Assembly: GCF_022259695.1 (NCBI RefSeq)
Contig: NZ_CP092099.1
Coordinates: forward strand, 480,471-544,470
Length of the DNA stretch: 64,000 nucleotides
Direction of reading: 5' to 3'
From: Flaviramulus sp. BrNp1-15
GTDB taxonomy: Bacteria > Bacteroidota > Bacteroidia > Flavobacteriales > Flavobacteriaceae
Both the position numbers and the translations under genes were made by a program. Positions 27,163 to 37,317 of this stretch are shown piece by piece (the stretch's first letter is position 1; each line of letters opens with the position of its first letter). The notes beneath the pieces are model-generated. The model was not told the origin of the DNA. It did no database searches and saw nothing but the letters and a program-made list of their open reading frames with translations.

Positions 27163-28830
27163 CCCTTTGGGAATAGCATGGATTAACTTTTTTGTGTAAT
27201 CTTTTTTAGGACTGTTATAGATAACATCAGCGTCGTCTAATTCTTCTATTTTACCTTTATTCATTACGAGTAATTGGTCAGACATGTATTTAACAACTGC
27301 CAAATCGTGTGAAATGAAAATATAGGTAAAGCCAAAATCTGTTTTTAACTCGTTAAGAAGATTTAAAACTTGTGCTTGAACGGATATGTCTAGTGCAGAA
27401 ACCGATTCGTCACAAACTATTAATTTAGGTTGTAATGCAATGGTTCTGGCAATGCCAATACGTTGCCTTTGTCCGCCAGAAAATTCATGAGGATATCTGT
27501 TAAAATAATCTTCAGATAACCCTACACGATTTAAAATATGTATTACTTTTTCCTTTCTTTCCTTATCGGAATTATAAAGATTATGAACTTGCATGGGTTC
27601 CATAATTGCTTTACCAACAGAAATTCTTGGGTTTAATGAAGAATAAGGATCCTGAAAAATAATTTGAATATCTTTTCTAAGTGTTCTAGTTTCAGTTTTA
27701 GATAATTTGGTAATATCGATACCGTTATATAATATTTTTCCCGCTGTAGCTTTGTCTAATTGCAGAATAGCATTTCCAAGTGTAGATTTACCACAGCCAG
27801 ATTCACCCACAAGACCTAAAGTTTCTCCTTCATATAATTTAAAACTTACATCATTAACAGCTTTAAACGTTTGTGGTTTAGTAAAAAAACCTGTTTTTGA
27901 AAAATATTCTTTTTCAATATTTATAACTTCTAATAAAGGCTTTTTTGCATATAGTTTCTCGTGATTTTCTTCACGCTGTTTAGGTGTAATAATTTCATTT
28001 GAGATGGAATCATTTAAAAAATCTTGTATAGTTGGTAAGGTTTTTAACCTAGTATTTAACGAAGGGCGTGAGTTAATTAAAGCTTTTGTGTAATTGTGCA
28101 CAGGATTTTTAAATATTGAAGTTACTGTGCCTTGTTCAACAATATCACCTTTATACATAACAAGAACCCTATCTGCTATTTCAGAAATTAAAGCCAAATC
28201 GTGAGTAATAAAAATAATACTCATTTTAGTTTCGGCTTGTAATTCTTTAAGTAAGCTTATAATATCTTTTTGAACCGTTACGTCTAAGGCTGTTGTTGGT
28301 TCATCTGCAATTAAAATATCTGGTTTACAGGCAATAGCCATAGCAATCATGACGCGTTGTTTTTGACCCCCAGAAATTTCATGAGGATAGGCGTTAAAAA
28401 CACGATTTGCATCAGGTAGTTTTACTTTTTCAAAAAGTAATAACGATTCTTCTTTTGTTTCTCGCTTTGATAATTTTGTATGTTGTAATAAAATTTCCTG
28501 TACTTGTTTTCCACAAGTCATAGATGGATTTAAAGAACTCATAGGTTCTTGAAAAATCATAGCTATTTTATTTCCTCTTATATTTTGAAATGCTTTTGAA
28601 GAAAGTTGGGTTAAATCATGATCGTTAAAAATAATTGAGCCTTGATTTATTTTTGAGACTCTTCTAGGGAGCAATCCTAAAACAGCTAAAGACGATACCG
28701 ATTTACCAGAACCAGATTCGCCAACAAGTCCTAAAATTTCGTTTTTGTATAAGTTGTATGATATGTTATGAATTACTTCATTCTCACCAAATGAAATAGA
28801 TAAATTTTCGATTTTTAAGATTGAAGACAT
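27157..28830 (-). CDS. double ABC-transporter ATPase (oligopeptide type)
   Basis: Drives import of peptides or related solutes by ATP hydrolysis at the inner membrane. The 557-residue protein carries two complete nucleotide-binding domains, equivalent to DppD and DppF fused: Walker A GESGSGKS (37-44) with signature SGGQKQRV in the first half, and GESGCGKS with SGGQRQRIGIA in the second. Each half ends with the oligopeptide-binding extension (VHNYTKALINSRP; KKDYTKKLIHAIP). The ATG at 28830 is preferred to an upstream TAC-rich extension that has no homology. No permease or binding-protein gene is nearby, so the partners are elsewhere in the genome. Confidence 0.93.
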   Translation of the reverse strand: MSSILKIENLSISFGENEVIHNISYNLYKNEILGLVGESGSGKSVSSLAVLGLLPRRVSKINQGSIIFNDHDLTQLSSKAFQNIRGNKIAMIFQEPMSSLNPSMTCGKQVQEILLQHTKLSKRETKEESLLLFEKVKLPDANRVFNAYPHEISGGQKQRVMIAMAIACKPDILIADEPTTALDVTVQKDIISLLKELQAETKMSIIFITHDLALISEIADRVLVMYKGDIVEQGTVTSIFKNPVHNYTKALINSRPSLNTRLKTLPTIQDFLNDSISNEIITPKQREENHEKLYAKKPLLEVINIEKEYFSKTGFFTKPQTFKAVNDVSFKLYEGETLGLVGESGCGKSTLGNAILQLDKATAGKILYNGIDITKLSKTETRTLRKDIQIIFQDPYSSLNPRISVGKAIMEPMQVHNLYNSDKERKEKVIHILNRVGLSEDYFNRYPHEFSGGQRQRIGIARTIALQPKLIVCDESVSALDISVQAQVLNLLNELKTDFGFTYIFISHDLAVVKYMSDQLLVMNKGKIEELDDADVIYNSPKKDYTKKLIHAIPKGL

Positions 28831-29137
28831 GCTTTTTTGTGTATCTGTATCAAAGGTATAGAATTTAAAAATATTAAAAATTTCACAACAATACAATTGT
28901 AGTATAATTCTTCAAAATTAGTGTTGGAAAACCTCAGAAATTACAGAATAGTCAGTATTTCGTCGAAAATATTAAAAATTTTATTTGCAATTAACTTTTT
29001 TATTAATATTTTCACAAAATCAGTTTGTTTTATAAATTTTTCGTGAACTTTCAAAAGAAGTAATTTGCCTACTACAAAAACACAAAATCTATTACAAATT
29101 AGATACTAAATTAGTTCTAACCATTAACAATCTTAAA
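28831..29137. other. divergent intergenic region before the M4 protease
   Basis: About 307 AT-rich bases shared as upstream region by the ABC ATPase (minus) and the protease (plus). I see no perfect TAnnTTTG element, no hairpin and no ORF. GTAATTTG near 29059 is one base short of the consensus and might serve the protease. Confidence 0.4.
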
Positions 29138-32100
29138 ATGAGAAAAAAAATTACACTCTTATTAGTGTTTGCTCTATTTTCTGTAGCAGCAATTGCTCAA
29201 CAACCAAAAGAAGACAAGCTATTAGTGTTTGACAAAAAAACAACCCATAAATTGTCAGATGCAAAACAATTAATTAAAGAAAATCTTAAACTTTCACCAG
29301 ATGATGATATTAAAGAGATTAAGACTGAAAGAGATAAACTAGGGTTTACTCATGTAAAATACCAACAATATTTTAAAGGTATAAAAGTTGAATTTGCTAA
29401 ATATTCTGTTCACTCTAAAAATGGAAAAATTAAATCTATGAGTGGTGAATTATATAACATAAAAGATGTAAAAGCACCTACTTTAAGTAAAGCAATGGGT
29501 TTGCAAAAAGCCAAAGCTCATATAGGAGCTAAAAGTTACTTATGGGAAGATGAAGCGGCATCTAAAGAATTAGGATATTCTAAACCAGAAGGCGAATTGG
29601 TATTATTACCAATGATGGATGCTCAAGGTGAAAACAGCAGATCAGATCAAAAAATTAGATTAGCATATAAATATGAAATTTTTACAATCTCACCTCTTGG
29701 AGGGGCAGATGTATATGTAGATGCTCATACCGGAAAAATTCTTTTTTACAATGCTAGAGTAAAGCATTTTGATAATTTTGGACATGACGGTAGAACTCTT
29801 GGAAACAATGAGTATACGTCAAGTTTTATATCTGCATTAAAAGAAGAAAAAACAAACACAAATATTTTTGTTTCTGGAAATGCAGACACACGTTATAGCG
29901 GTTCTCAAACTATAGAAACAACACAATCTGGAAGTAACTACACACTTAATGATGCTTCAAGAAAAGTATATACCAGAGATGCAAATAATTTAGCACCAGT
30001 TGGAAATTCATTACCATATATAACAAACTATTCTGAGTTTACTGATAATGATAACAATTGGTCATCATTAGAATATGATAATGCTAACAAAGACAATGCT
30101 GCATTAGATGCACACTGGGGAGCCATGAAAACGTACGATTATTGGGATCAAGTTCACAATAGAAATAGTTATGATAATAGTGGAGCTCAATTAAGAAGTT
30201 ATGTACATGTTGATAATGATTATGATAATGCATTTTGGTTTTTAAATGTTATGTCTTATGGTGATGGAAGTTCTAATGGAAATGAAGGAAATGGCTTTTT
30301 TGATGCTTTAACAAGTTTAGATGTTGCAGCACATGAAATAGGACATGCAGTTACAGAGTTTACCGCCAACCTTGCATACCAAAGAGAGTCTGGTGGAATG
30401 AACGAAGCTTTCTCTGATATTTGGGGAGCAGCTATCGAGCATTTTGCTAAAGGAAATGGTAACGATGCTGCACCAGATGCTTCTATTTGGTTAATTGGAG
30501 ATGAAATTGACAGACGTAGCGGATCTGCTGCTCTTCGTTCTATGAGCGATCCTAAATCTTTAGGGCAGCCAGATACTTATGGAGGAACTTATTGGATTAA
30601 CCCAAATTGTGGAACACCAACAAGTAGTAATGATTATTGTGGAGTTCATACAAATTCAGGAGTATTAAATCACTGGTTCTATTTATTAACTGCTGGTGGT
30701 TCAGGTACAAATGATGTAAGTGATTCATACAATGTTACAGGTATAGGAATGGCTAAAGCAGCAGACATATCTTATCGTTTATTAAATATATATCTTTCAG
30801 CTAACTCTACTTATGCAAATGCAAGATCATTTGCTATTCAAGCAGCAATAGATTTATATGGTTCTGGTTCGCAAGAAGTAATTTCTACTACAAATGCATT
30901 TTATGCTGTTGGGGTTGGAGCAGAATATGTTCAAACATGTGCTTTAGCGGCACCGTCTAATTTAGCAAGTTCAAATATTAATGATAACGGATTCACTTTA
31001 ACATGGAATGCTGTTTCAGGAGCAGCTTCATATACCGTTACAGTTAATGGTGTATCAACAAATGTTTCAGGAACTACGTATACAGCTACTGGTTTAAACC
31101 CTGGAACAGCCTATACATCTTCTGTAGCAGCAAATTGTTCTGCCGGTGGAAGTGGAACATCATCTACAACATCTGTAACAACTACAGGAACGGCACCTTT
31201 AGTATATTGTGATTCTAATGGAAATAGTGTAGCTGATGAATATATTGGAAGAGTTCAATTAGGTAGTATTGATAATACAACTGGAGGAACTTCAGGCGGT
31301 TATGCAGATTACACATCAATTTCTACGAACTTAACTAAAGGAGATTCTGCAACAATTACAATTACTCCAACATGGACAGGAACACTTTATAATGAAGGTT
31401 ATTCTGTTTGGATTGATTATAACAAAGATGGAGATTTCACTGATTCAGGTGAACAAGTTTGGACAGCAGCAGCTTCTCAAACTAATCCAATAAGTGGTTC
31501 GTTTACTGTGCCAACATCTGCTATAAATGGAGCAACAAGAATGCGTGTTTCTATGAAATATAATGGTATTCCAACAGCTTGTGAAGCGTTTTCTTATGGT
31601 GAAGTTGAAGATTATACGGTTAACTTAATTACTGGGACTCCAGATACAACAGCGCCAGTTATCACTTTAAATGGAGCGTCAACTATAAACTTAGAAGTTG
31701 GTGATGCTTATAATGAATTAGGTGCTACCGCATCAGATAATATTGATGGAGACTTAACATCTAGTATTGTAATTACAGGAACTGTTGATACAAATGTTGC
31801 TGGAACATATACTAGAAATTATAATGTAAGTGATGCCGCAGGAAATGCAGCAACTCAAGTTACAAGAACAGTTATTGTTACTCAACCAGCAGATACAACA
31901 GCGCCAGTTATCACTTTAAATGGAGCGTCAACTATAAACTTAGAAGTTGGTGATGCTTATAATGAATTAGGTGCTACCGCATCAGATAATATTGATGGAG
32001 ACTTAACATCTAGTATTGTAATTACAGGAACTGTTGATACAAATGTTGCTGGAACATATACTAGAAATTATAATGTAAGTGATACTGCAGGAAATGCAGC

Positions 32101-33268
32101 AACTCAAGTTACAAGAACAGTAATTGTAACAGAACCTTCAACTGGTTCTGGATGTACAGGAGGAATAGCTTCTTTCCCTTACAGTGAAGGGTTTGAAAAT
32201 ACTCTTGGAGCATGGACACAAGGTACAGGAGATGACTTTAACTGGGCAACTAGAAGTGGAGGAACACCTTCAAGTAACACAGGACCATCAAGTGCAAATG
32301 CTGGAAGCTATTATATTTATATGGAGTCTTCTTCACCTAATTATTCAAATAAAACAGCGATTTTAAATTCTCCTTGTTTTGATTTAAGTGCAGAAACACA
32401 AGCTACATTCGAATTTAACTATCATATGTATGGAGCATCTACTATGGGAAGTTTAGCATTGGAAGTAAGTGTAGATGATGGTAGTTCTTGGACAAGTGTT
32501 TGGAGTAGATCAGGTAATCAAGGGAATTCTTGGTTAACAGCAACTGTAGATTTATCGGCTTATGTTGGAGCATCTGTTCAATTAAGATTTAATGGTGAAA
32601 CCGGTACTACATGGCAAGGTGATATGGCTGTAGATGCAGTTAGTTTATCAACTGGTGGAGGAACGGGTTCTACATGTTCTAATGTAAACCTTTCAATTAC
32701 TTTTGATAATTACCCAGAAGAAACCGCTTGGAGTATTGTAAATGCATCAGGAACAACTGTGGCATCTGGAGGAACTTATGGTTCTCAAGCAGATGGTTCT
32801 ACAATAAATATTTCTGTAGGATGTTTAGAAGATGGATGTTACGATTTCATAATTACTGATGCTTATGGTGATGGAATTTGCTGTTCATATGGTAATGGAT
32901 CTTATACCTTAACCAATTCTGATAGCGGTGCAACATTAGCTTCAGGAGGATCTTTTACAAGTTCTCAAACTACAAACTTCTGTTTAGGAGGATCTAGTTT
33001 TAATGGATTTGCAGCATCTACACCTGTTAATGAAGATAATCTAGATCAGCATTTTAAAGTGTATCCAAACCCTGTTAAGCAAATGCTTAATATCGATTTA
33101 ATTGGATTTGAAGCTCAAACTTTTGAAATTAAAAATATGATTGGGCAAACAGTTTTAAAAGGACGTTATAAAACGAATATTGATATCTCTAAGTTTGAGA
33201 CTGGTGTTTACATCTTACAGTTAAACATAGGTGAGAAAACTAAAATTAAAAGATTTATTAAAGAATAA
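29138..33268 (+). CDS. secreted M4 metalloprotease with type IX sorting domain
   Basis: A 1376-residue exported zinc protease. In order: signal peptide (about 1-20); FTP/PepSY propeptide (about 25-205); thermolysin-like M4 domain (about 215-600) with HEIGH at 399-403 and the third ligand Glu423 (GGMNEAFSD); fibronectin type III (about 606-690); GEVED domain (about 690-835, ending YGEVEDYTVN); two nearly identical 83-residue Ig-like DUF5011 repeats (836-918 and 919-1000); a MAM-like domain (about 1005-1170); a beta domain (about 1175-1280); and a type A T9SS tail (about 1300-1376, VYPNPVKQMLNIDL). Catalytic residues are intact. It should be secreted across the outer membrane by the type IX system and degrade external protein. 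Confidence 0.95.
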   Translation: MRKKITLLLVFALFSVAAIAQQPKEDKLLVFDKKTTHKLSDAKQLIKENLKLSPDDDIKEIKTERDKLGFTHVKYQQYFKGIKVEFAKYSVHSKNGKIKSMSGELYNIKDVKAPTLSKAMGLQKAKAHIGAKSYLWEDEAASKELGYSKPEGELVLLPMMDAQGENSRSDQKIRLAYKYEIFTISPLGGADVYVDAHTGKILFYNARVKHFDNFGHDGRTLGNNEYTSSFISALKEEKTNTNIFVSGNADTRYSGSQTIETTQSGSNYTLNDASRKVYTRDANNLAPVGNSLPYITNYSEFTDNDNNWSSLEYDNANKDNAALDAHWGAMKTYDYWDQVHNRNSYDNSGAQLRSYVHVDNDYDNAFWFLNVMSYGDGSSNGNEGNGFFDALTSLDVAAHEIGHAVTEFTANLAYQRESGGMNEAFSDIWGAAIEHFAKGNGNDAAPDASIWLIGDEIDRRSGSAALRSMSDPKSLGQPDTYGGTYWINPNCGTPTSSNDYCGVHTNSGVLNHWFYLLTAGGSGTNDVSDSYNVTGIGMAKAADISYRLLNIYLSANSTYANARSFAIQAAIDLYGSGSQEVISTTNAFYAVGVGAEYVQTCALAAPSNLASSNINDNGFTLTWNAVSGAASYTVTVNGVSTNVSGTTYTATGLNPGTAYTSSVAANCSAGGSGTSSTTSVTTTGTAPLVYCDSNGNSVADEYIGRVQLGSIDNTTGGTSGGYADYTSISTNLTKGDSATITITPTWTGTLYNEGYSVWIDYNKDGDFTDSGEQVWTAAASQTNPISGSFTVPTSAINGATRMRVSMKYNGIPTACEAFSYGEVEDYTVNLITGTPDTTAPVITLNGASTINLEVGDAYNELGATASDNIDGDLTSSIVITGTVDTNVAGTYTRNYNVSDAAGNAATQVTRTVIVTQPADTTAPVITLNGASTINLEVGDAYNELGATASDNIDGDLTSSIVITGTVDTNVAGTYTRNYNVSDTAGNAATQVTRTVIVTEPSTGSGCTGGIASFPYSEGFENTLGAWTQGTGDDFNWATRSGGTPSSNTGPSSANAGSYYIYMESSSPNYSNKTAILNSPCFDLSAETQATFEFNYHMYGASTMGSLALEVSVDDGSSWTSVWSRSGNQGNSWLTATVDLSAYVGASVQLRFNGETGTTWQGDMAVDAVSLSTGGGTGSTCSNVNLSITFDNYPEETAWSIVNASGTTVASGGTYGSQADGSTINISVGCLEDGCYDFIITDAYGDGICCSYGNGSYTLTNSDSGATLASGGSFTSSQTTNFCLGGSSFNGFAASTPVNEDNLDQHFKVYPNPVKQMLNIDLIGFEAQTFEIKNMIGQTVLKGRYKTNIDISKFETGVYILQLNIGEKTKIKRFIKE
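31643..32131 (+). repeat. in-frame tandem duplication, 249-base unit
   Basis: The unit starting at 31643 is repeated at 31892. The first 191 bases (31643-31833) are identical in both copies and the remainder differ at only a few positions. Each encodes one 83-residue DUF5011 domain of the M4 protease. Confidence 0.95.
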
Positions 33269-33288
33269 CACTAACCAATTCTTATTTA

Positions 33289-33320
33289 AAAAGTCCAGAC
33301 ATTAATGTCTGGACTTTTTT
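33289..33320. terminator. bidirectional terminator after the M4 protease
   Basis: Perfect 13-base stem AAAAGTCCAGACA / TGTCTGGACTTTT around TTAA, with a T run on both strands. It separates the protease gene from the convergent exonuclease gene. Confidence 0.95.
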
Positions 33321-33332
33321 ATTTATTGAAGT

Positions 33333-34046
33333 TTAAATATGAATAATTTCATCATCGTTTAAAATATCATCACCTCGTAATCGTAAAAATATTTGAGCCA
33401 CAGCAATGGTATCTTTTTCGCAATAGGTTATAATTCTATCTATTTCATTTTCTTCATAGTAAACACGATATACTTCGCTACCATCAATATCGTCCTTAGG
33501 AGAAGGAATACCTAATACGTTGGTTAATAATTTTAAAGAGGTATAGGTTTTGTAATCACCAAATTTCCAAAGTTCTAAAGTATCAAGATGAGGTACTTCC
33601 CAAGGTTTTTTACCGAAAAGATTCAATTTGTAAGGCAATTCAATATTATTGATAATCATACGTCTGGCTATATAAGGAAAGTCGAATTCCTTTCCGTTAT
33701 GCGCACAAAGCAAATGTTTAGTTTGACTATAATGAGAAATAAGAAGATTTTTAAAGTCTTTTAAAATTTTAATTTCATCACCGTAAAACGATGTGACTCT
33801 AAACTTTCTAAGATCTCCTTGAAAAGTAAGATAACCAACCGAAATACAAACTATTTTACCAAATTCTGCCCAAATACCAGCACGTTCATAAAATTCTTCG
33901 GCAGTAAAATCATCTTTACGTTGGTATTGCGATTTATGTTCCCATAATGCTTGTTTAGTTTCATCTAAATCAGAAAAATGTTGTACTTCTGGAACGGTTT
34001 CAATATCCAGAAACAATATGTTTTCAAGGTTTAGTTTACTAATCAT
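33333..34046 (-). CDS. predicted 3'-5' exonuclease (DEDDy, PolB-exo-like)
   Basis: A 237-residue nuclease of the DnaQ-like ribonuclease H superfamily, in the group resembling the exonuclease domain of family B polymerases. Acidic motifs are visible: LFLDIETVPE with Asp14 and Glu16 (ExoI), CAHNGKEFDFPYIARRM (ExoII) and ITYCEKDTIAVAQIF (ExoIII, with Tyr four residues before the Asp). It probably trims nucleic acid 3' ends; no specific substrate can be given. Its start overlaps the serine hydrolase stop by 8 bases, suggesting a shared transcript though not a shared function. Confidence 0.88.
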   Translation of the reverse strand: MISKLNLENILFLDIETVPEVQHFSDLDETKQALWEHKSQYQRKDDFTAEEFYERAGIWAEFGKIVCISVGYLTFQGDLRKFRVTSFYGDEIKILKDFKNLLISHYSQTKHLLCAHNGKEFDFPYIARRMIINNIELPYKLNLFGKKPWEVPHLDTLELWKFGDYKTYTSLKLLTNVLGIPSPKDDIDGSEVYRVYYEENEIDRIITYCEKDTIAVAQIFLRLRGDDILNDDEIIHI

Positions 34047-35193
34047 TATTCAGCATTTTGTAGGCTTCTTTAATATAAGTATCAATATCTGCCGTAAAAG
34101 AACCAACTTCGTTATTTGTACCTTTTGAATGACCTAATCTTACAATAATAATGTTATCATTTGGTTCAACAATTACATATTGTCCTAAGTGACCACGCAT
34201 CATAAAAAAATGTTTATCACCAATATCTTTCATCCACCAACCATATCCATATTCTGGACTTTTAGGAAAACGAGGTGTAATGGATTTGGCAACAAAAGTG
34301 GAATCTAAAATTTGTTTTCCGTTCCATTTTCCATGGTCTTTAAATAGTTTTCCATAACGTGCAAAATCTTTGGCATTACTAGCAATACAGCAATAGGCTT
34401 TTACCAAATCGTGTGCTTCGCTATCGACCTGCCATAGTGTTGAGTTTTCACAACCTAAAGGTTTCCAGAACGTTTCGGTTAAGTAATCATATAGTTTTTT
34501 ACCAGTAGCTTTTTCTATAACCAAAGCGAGCATTTGTGTATCACCACTCGAGTATTTAAAAGCTTGCCCGGGCTCGTCTACAACTTTTAAACCTAACATT
34601 ACTTTTTCTAAATCATCATCAAAATAGGCACGTGTTACAATTGAAAAAGGTGAATAATATTTTTCATCCCATGAAGTTCCAGATGCCATACTAGATAAAT
34701 CTCCAACAGTCATTTTAGCAGCTAAACCTTCATTAAATGATGGTAAAAAATCGCTAACAGGTTGATCTAAACTTTTAATATAACCTTGTTCAATGGCTTT
34801 TCCCATAAGGCCTGAGACATAACTTTTTGCCATGGAAAAAGAATTAGTTTGTGAATCTTCATTAAATCCACCGTAGTAGTTTTCAAACCATATGCTATCA
34901 TTCTTTATAATAACATATGCTATGGTGCCGTTAGACTCATTAATTTCATTAAGACCTTCGGTTTCTTTTACAGTATTGTAATCTTTATGATTTGGCCATG
35001 GTAAAGAAGATCCGTTTTCTATTACTTTATTGTCAAACTTCTTATAATCCTCTAAATAGGCTGTGGTATAACCTTGTAAATAAATTGTTCTAACAGCTTT
35101 GATTAAATAATCTGTGTCTGTTATGTAAAGTATGATTATTAATAAACCAAATAGAATAACAACCCATTTAAGGAGTTTTTTAAGAAATCTCAT
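34039..35193 (-). CDS. serine hydrolase of the beta-lactamase class C family
   Basis: A 384-residue protein anchored by an N-terminal transmembrane segment (about 7-26). The penicillin-binding fold has the nucleophile motif SMAK (Ser120, Lys123), the Tyr motif YSSGD (about 212), and a late HLGQ in place of KTG (about 325). Such proteins include esterases, peptidases and DD-carboxypeptidase-like enzymes; there is no reason to call it a true beta-lactamase. It lies in a minus-strand run (CNNM, alkyltransferase, DUF4442, this, exonuclease), most with short gaps or overlaps. Confidence 0.88.
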   Translation of the reverse strand: MRFLKKLLKWVVILFGLLIIILYITDTDYLIKAVRTIYLQGYTTAYLEDYKKFDNKVIENGSSLPWPNHKDYNTVKETEGLNEINESNGTIAYVIIKNDSIWFENYYGGFNEDSQTNSFSMAKSYVSGLMGKAIEQGYIKSLDQPVSDFLPSFNEGLAAKMTVGDLSSMASGTSWDEKYYSPFSIVTRAYFDDDLEKVMLGLKVVDEPGQAFKYSSGDTQMLALVIEKATGKKLYDYLTETFWKPLGCENSTLWQVDSEAHDLVKAYCCIASNAKDFARYGKLFKDHGKWNGKQILDSTFVAKSITPRFPKSPEYGYGWWMKDIGDKHFFMMRGHLGQYVIVEPNDNIIIVRLGHSKGTNNEVGSFTADIDTYIKEAYKMLNND

Positions 35194-35239
35194 TTTTTAA
35201 AAATTTAGTTGAAATAAATATAGTAATTTAAATGAAGAT

Positions 35240-35758
35240 TTATTTATTTCTTTTTTGTTTACGTTTTTCTTTGTAGAAATTTTTGTCTGCGATGTAAACA
35301 GTTTTGCTTAGTTGGGCAATTATAACGCCTTCGTTATTTACAATATTTGGTGTTTTAACTAAGTTAAACTCCCCATTTTTAGAAACCTGTTCTTTTATAT
35401 CTTCAATTTCATTTTTAGTAAAAATAAATTCGGTGTAAACGGTTTCTTTTGCAGGTCGTTTGTACTTTATTGTAGCATCCTTATCCCAAACCACATAATC
35501 GTCACCTAATATTTTTATAAGCTGAATCATATAAATTGGATCTGTAGCAGAAAATAAACTACCTCCAAAAATTGAACCTACAAAATTTCTGTTTTTTATA
35601 CTTAGCGGAATTTTTATTTTAACATATAATAGATCGTCTGAAACTTCAATCACCTTTCCAGTTGATCGACGGTACATAGGCGACCAATTAAAGCCGTATT
35701 TATAAATTTGAGCATCAGTAAAAACTTTTGTAGCTATTTTGGTAAGTGTTCTATACAT
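35240..35758 (-). CDS. DUF4442 hotdog-fold protein (putative thioesterase)
   Basis: A 172-residue protein of the DUF4442 family, distant hotdog-fold relatives of acyl-CoA thioesterases: NFVGSIFGGSLFSATDPIYM near residues 58-77 corresponds to the central hotdog helix. Acyl-CoA hydrolysis is plausible but not shown for this family. The C terminus is very basic (KEKRKQKRNK). It starts 1 base before the alkyltransferase stop, so the two are likely cotranscribed, with the serine hydrolase gene 46 bases downstream. Confidence 0.82.
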   Translation of the reverse strand: MYRTLTKIATKVFTDAQIYKYGFNWSPMYRRSTGKVIEVSDDLLYVKIKIPLSIKNRNFVGSIFGGSLFSATDPIYMIQLIKILGDDYVVWDKDATIKYKRPAKETVYTEFIFTKNEIEDIKEQVSKNGEFNLVKTPNIVNNEGVIIAQLSKTVYIADKNFYKEKRKQKRNK

Positions 35759-35759
35759 A

Positions 35760-36233
35760 TTAAAAAAGCGATTGTTGCTTAAAAGGGCTTTCGTGTTCTA
35801 AAAGCCATTTTTTTCTGTGTAATCCGCCTGCATAACCTGTTAAACTACCATCGCTACCAATAACACGGTGACAAGGAATAATAATCCAAAGCGGATTTTT
35901 ACCGTTAGCATTTGCCACAGCACGTATAGCTTTTACATCGCCCAATTGTTTTGAAAGCTCTAAATAAGATGTTGTTTTTCCGTAAGGAATTGTAAGGAGC
36001 TCATTCCATACTTTTTTCTGAAAGTCTGTTCCTTGAGGATTTATTTTAAGGTCGAATTGTTTGCGAGAGCCATCAAAATATTCATTTAATTGAATAACGC
36101 AATCTTCTAATTCTACAGGAATAATGTCGGTTATTTTTTCTTCTGAATTAAGAATAGTTACAGAATTAACACCATCAATATCACCAATTATTTTAGTGAA
36201 ACCTAATGGAGACTTAATAATGCAAGTTTCCAT
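35760..36233 (-). CDS. ogt: methylated-DNA-protein cysteine methyltransferase
   Basis: Suicide DNA repair protein that moves a methyl group from O6-methylguanine to its own cysteine. The active site IIPCHRVIGSDG (about residues 125-136) is intact, and the DNA-binding part has IPYGKTTSYLELSKQLG and the arginine-finger region VKAIRAVANANGKNP. Start at 36233 (METCIIKSPLGFTKI, 157 residues) is preferred over 36257 because it lies 1 base after the CNNM stop and fits the family length. The regulatory Ada domain is absent. The symbol reflects the single-domain form. Confidence 0.95.
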   Translation of the reverse strand: METCIIKSPLGFTKIIGDIDGVNSVTILNSEEKITDIIPVELEDCVIQLNEYFDGSRKQFDLKINPQGTDFQKKVWNELLTIPYGKTTSYLELSKQLGDVKAIRAVANANGKNPLWIIIPCHRVIGSDGSLTGYAGGLHRKKWLLEHESPFKQQSLF

Positions 36234-36234
36234 T

Positions 36235-37317
36235 TTATTCAGGTGTTTTATCATCAAAAATGCCTAGTTTTTTGGCACGTGATTCCCAACTTTTTCTAGC
36301 TAAATGTTGAAGGTCTGAAACATTATCGCTTTCATCCATAATTTCCATACCAAGTAAGGTTTCAATAACATCTTCCATAGTTACCAAACCGCTTACAGAA
36401 CCATATTCATCTACCACTAAAGCCATATGGTTTCGACTTTCAACAAGTTGTTCAAAAAGGCTTGGAATAGGGAGGTTTCTCTCAACAATAATAATGTTTC
36501 TTTTTAATTCAGATAGTTTTTTTGAGCCATTATCAAGTGCCATTTCCTTAAATATTTCATCTTTAAGCACTAGCCCTTTAATATTATCAGGATTGTCTGA
36601 ATAAATAGGAATTCTTGAAAAACGTAAGTTTAAATTTCTTTTAAAAAAATCTTCAACTGTTGTGTTTTGGTCTTCCGTTTGCATTACCGTTCGCGGTGTC
36701 ATAACATCCTTTGCAAACACTTCTTTAAAGGTTAATAGATTCTTTATTATTTTACTTTCGTTTTCTTGAAAAACACCTTCTTCATGAGCCATATCGGTCA
36801 TTACCATAAAACTTTCTCTACTTAAAACACTACCATGGCCTTTGCCCCCAATAAGTTTTGTTGTTAATTGTAATAACCACAAAATACCAGACCATTTTAA
36901 AGGAAAAATTAAAACAGTTAATGCTTTTGAAGTGAAATTAGCTAGTTTTTTCCAGTACGTTGCGCCAATAGTTTTTGGTATAATTTCAGAAGCTACTAAA
37001 ATTAAAAATGTCATAATTGCCGAAACAATACCAACAGTGTTAATACCCCAAAGCTCTATTTTATATGGTAATTTTTCTGCTTCAATACCTACCATCATCG
37101 CTCCTAAAGTGTGAGCAATAGTATTTAGTGTAAGTATAGCTATTAAAGGTTTGTCTACATCTTTTTTTAGAGTTTCTAAAGTTGATGCATAGTCTTTTCC
37201 TTCCTGTTTTTTTACATTTATAAACGTTGGTGTAACGCTTAATAAAACAGCCTCAAGGATTGAACATAAAAAAGAAAAGAAAATAGAAATGGTTGCCCAA
37301 AAAATTAATGCGCTCAT
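36235..37317 (-). CDS. CNNM/CorC-type membrane protein (DUF21 and CBS pair)
   Basis: A 360-residue protein of the CNNM/CorB family, thought to take part in Mg2+ or other divalent cation export and often mislabelled hemolysin. It has an N-terminal DUF21 membrane domain (about 1-165, four hydrophobic stretches, with ILTLNTIAHTLGAMMVG) and two CBS domains (about 200-325: DVMTPRTVMQTEDQ; MALVVDEYGSVSGLVTMEDV). The C-terminal CorC/HlyC domain found in longer relatives is missing, which is normal for a short subgroup. It opens the minus-strand run ending in the exonuclease gene. Confidence 0.92.
   Translation of the reverse strand: MSALIFWATISIFFSFLCSILEAVLLSVTPTFINVKKQEGKDYASTLETLKKDVDKPLIAILTLNTIAHTLGAMMVGIEAEKLPYKIELWGINTVGIVSAIMTFLILVASEIIPKTIGATYWKKLANFTSKALTVLIFPLKWSGILWLLQLTTKLIGGKGHGSVLSRESFMVMTDMAHEEGVFQENESKIIKNLLTFKEVFAKDVMTPRTVMQTEDQNTTVEDFFKRNLNLRFSRIPIYSDNPDNIKGLVLKDEIFKEMALDNGSKKLSELKRNIIIVERNLPIPSLFEQLVESRNHMALVVDEYGSVSGLVTMEDVIETLLGMEIMDESDNVSDLQHLARKSWESRAKKLGIFDDKTPE

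Noticed and set aside
34039-35193. antibiotic resistance beta-lactamase
   Set aside because: Membrane-anchored class C-like serine hydrolases of this type are usually esterases or peptidases; no KTG motif is seen at the third site.
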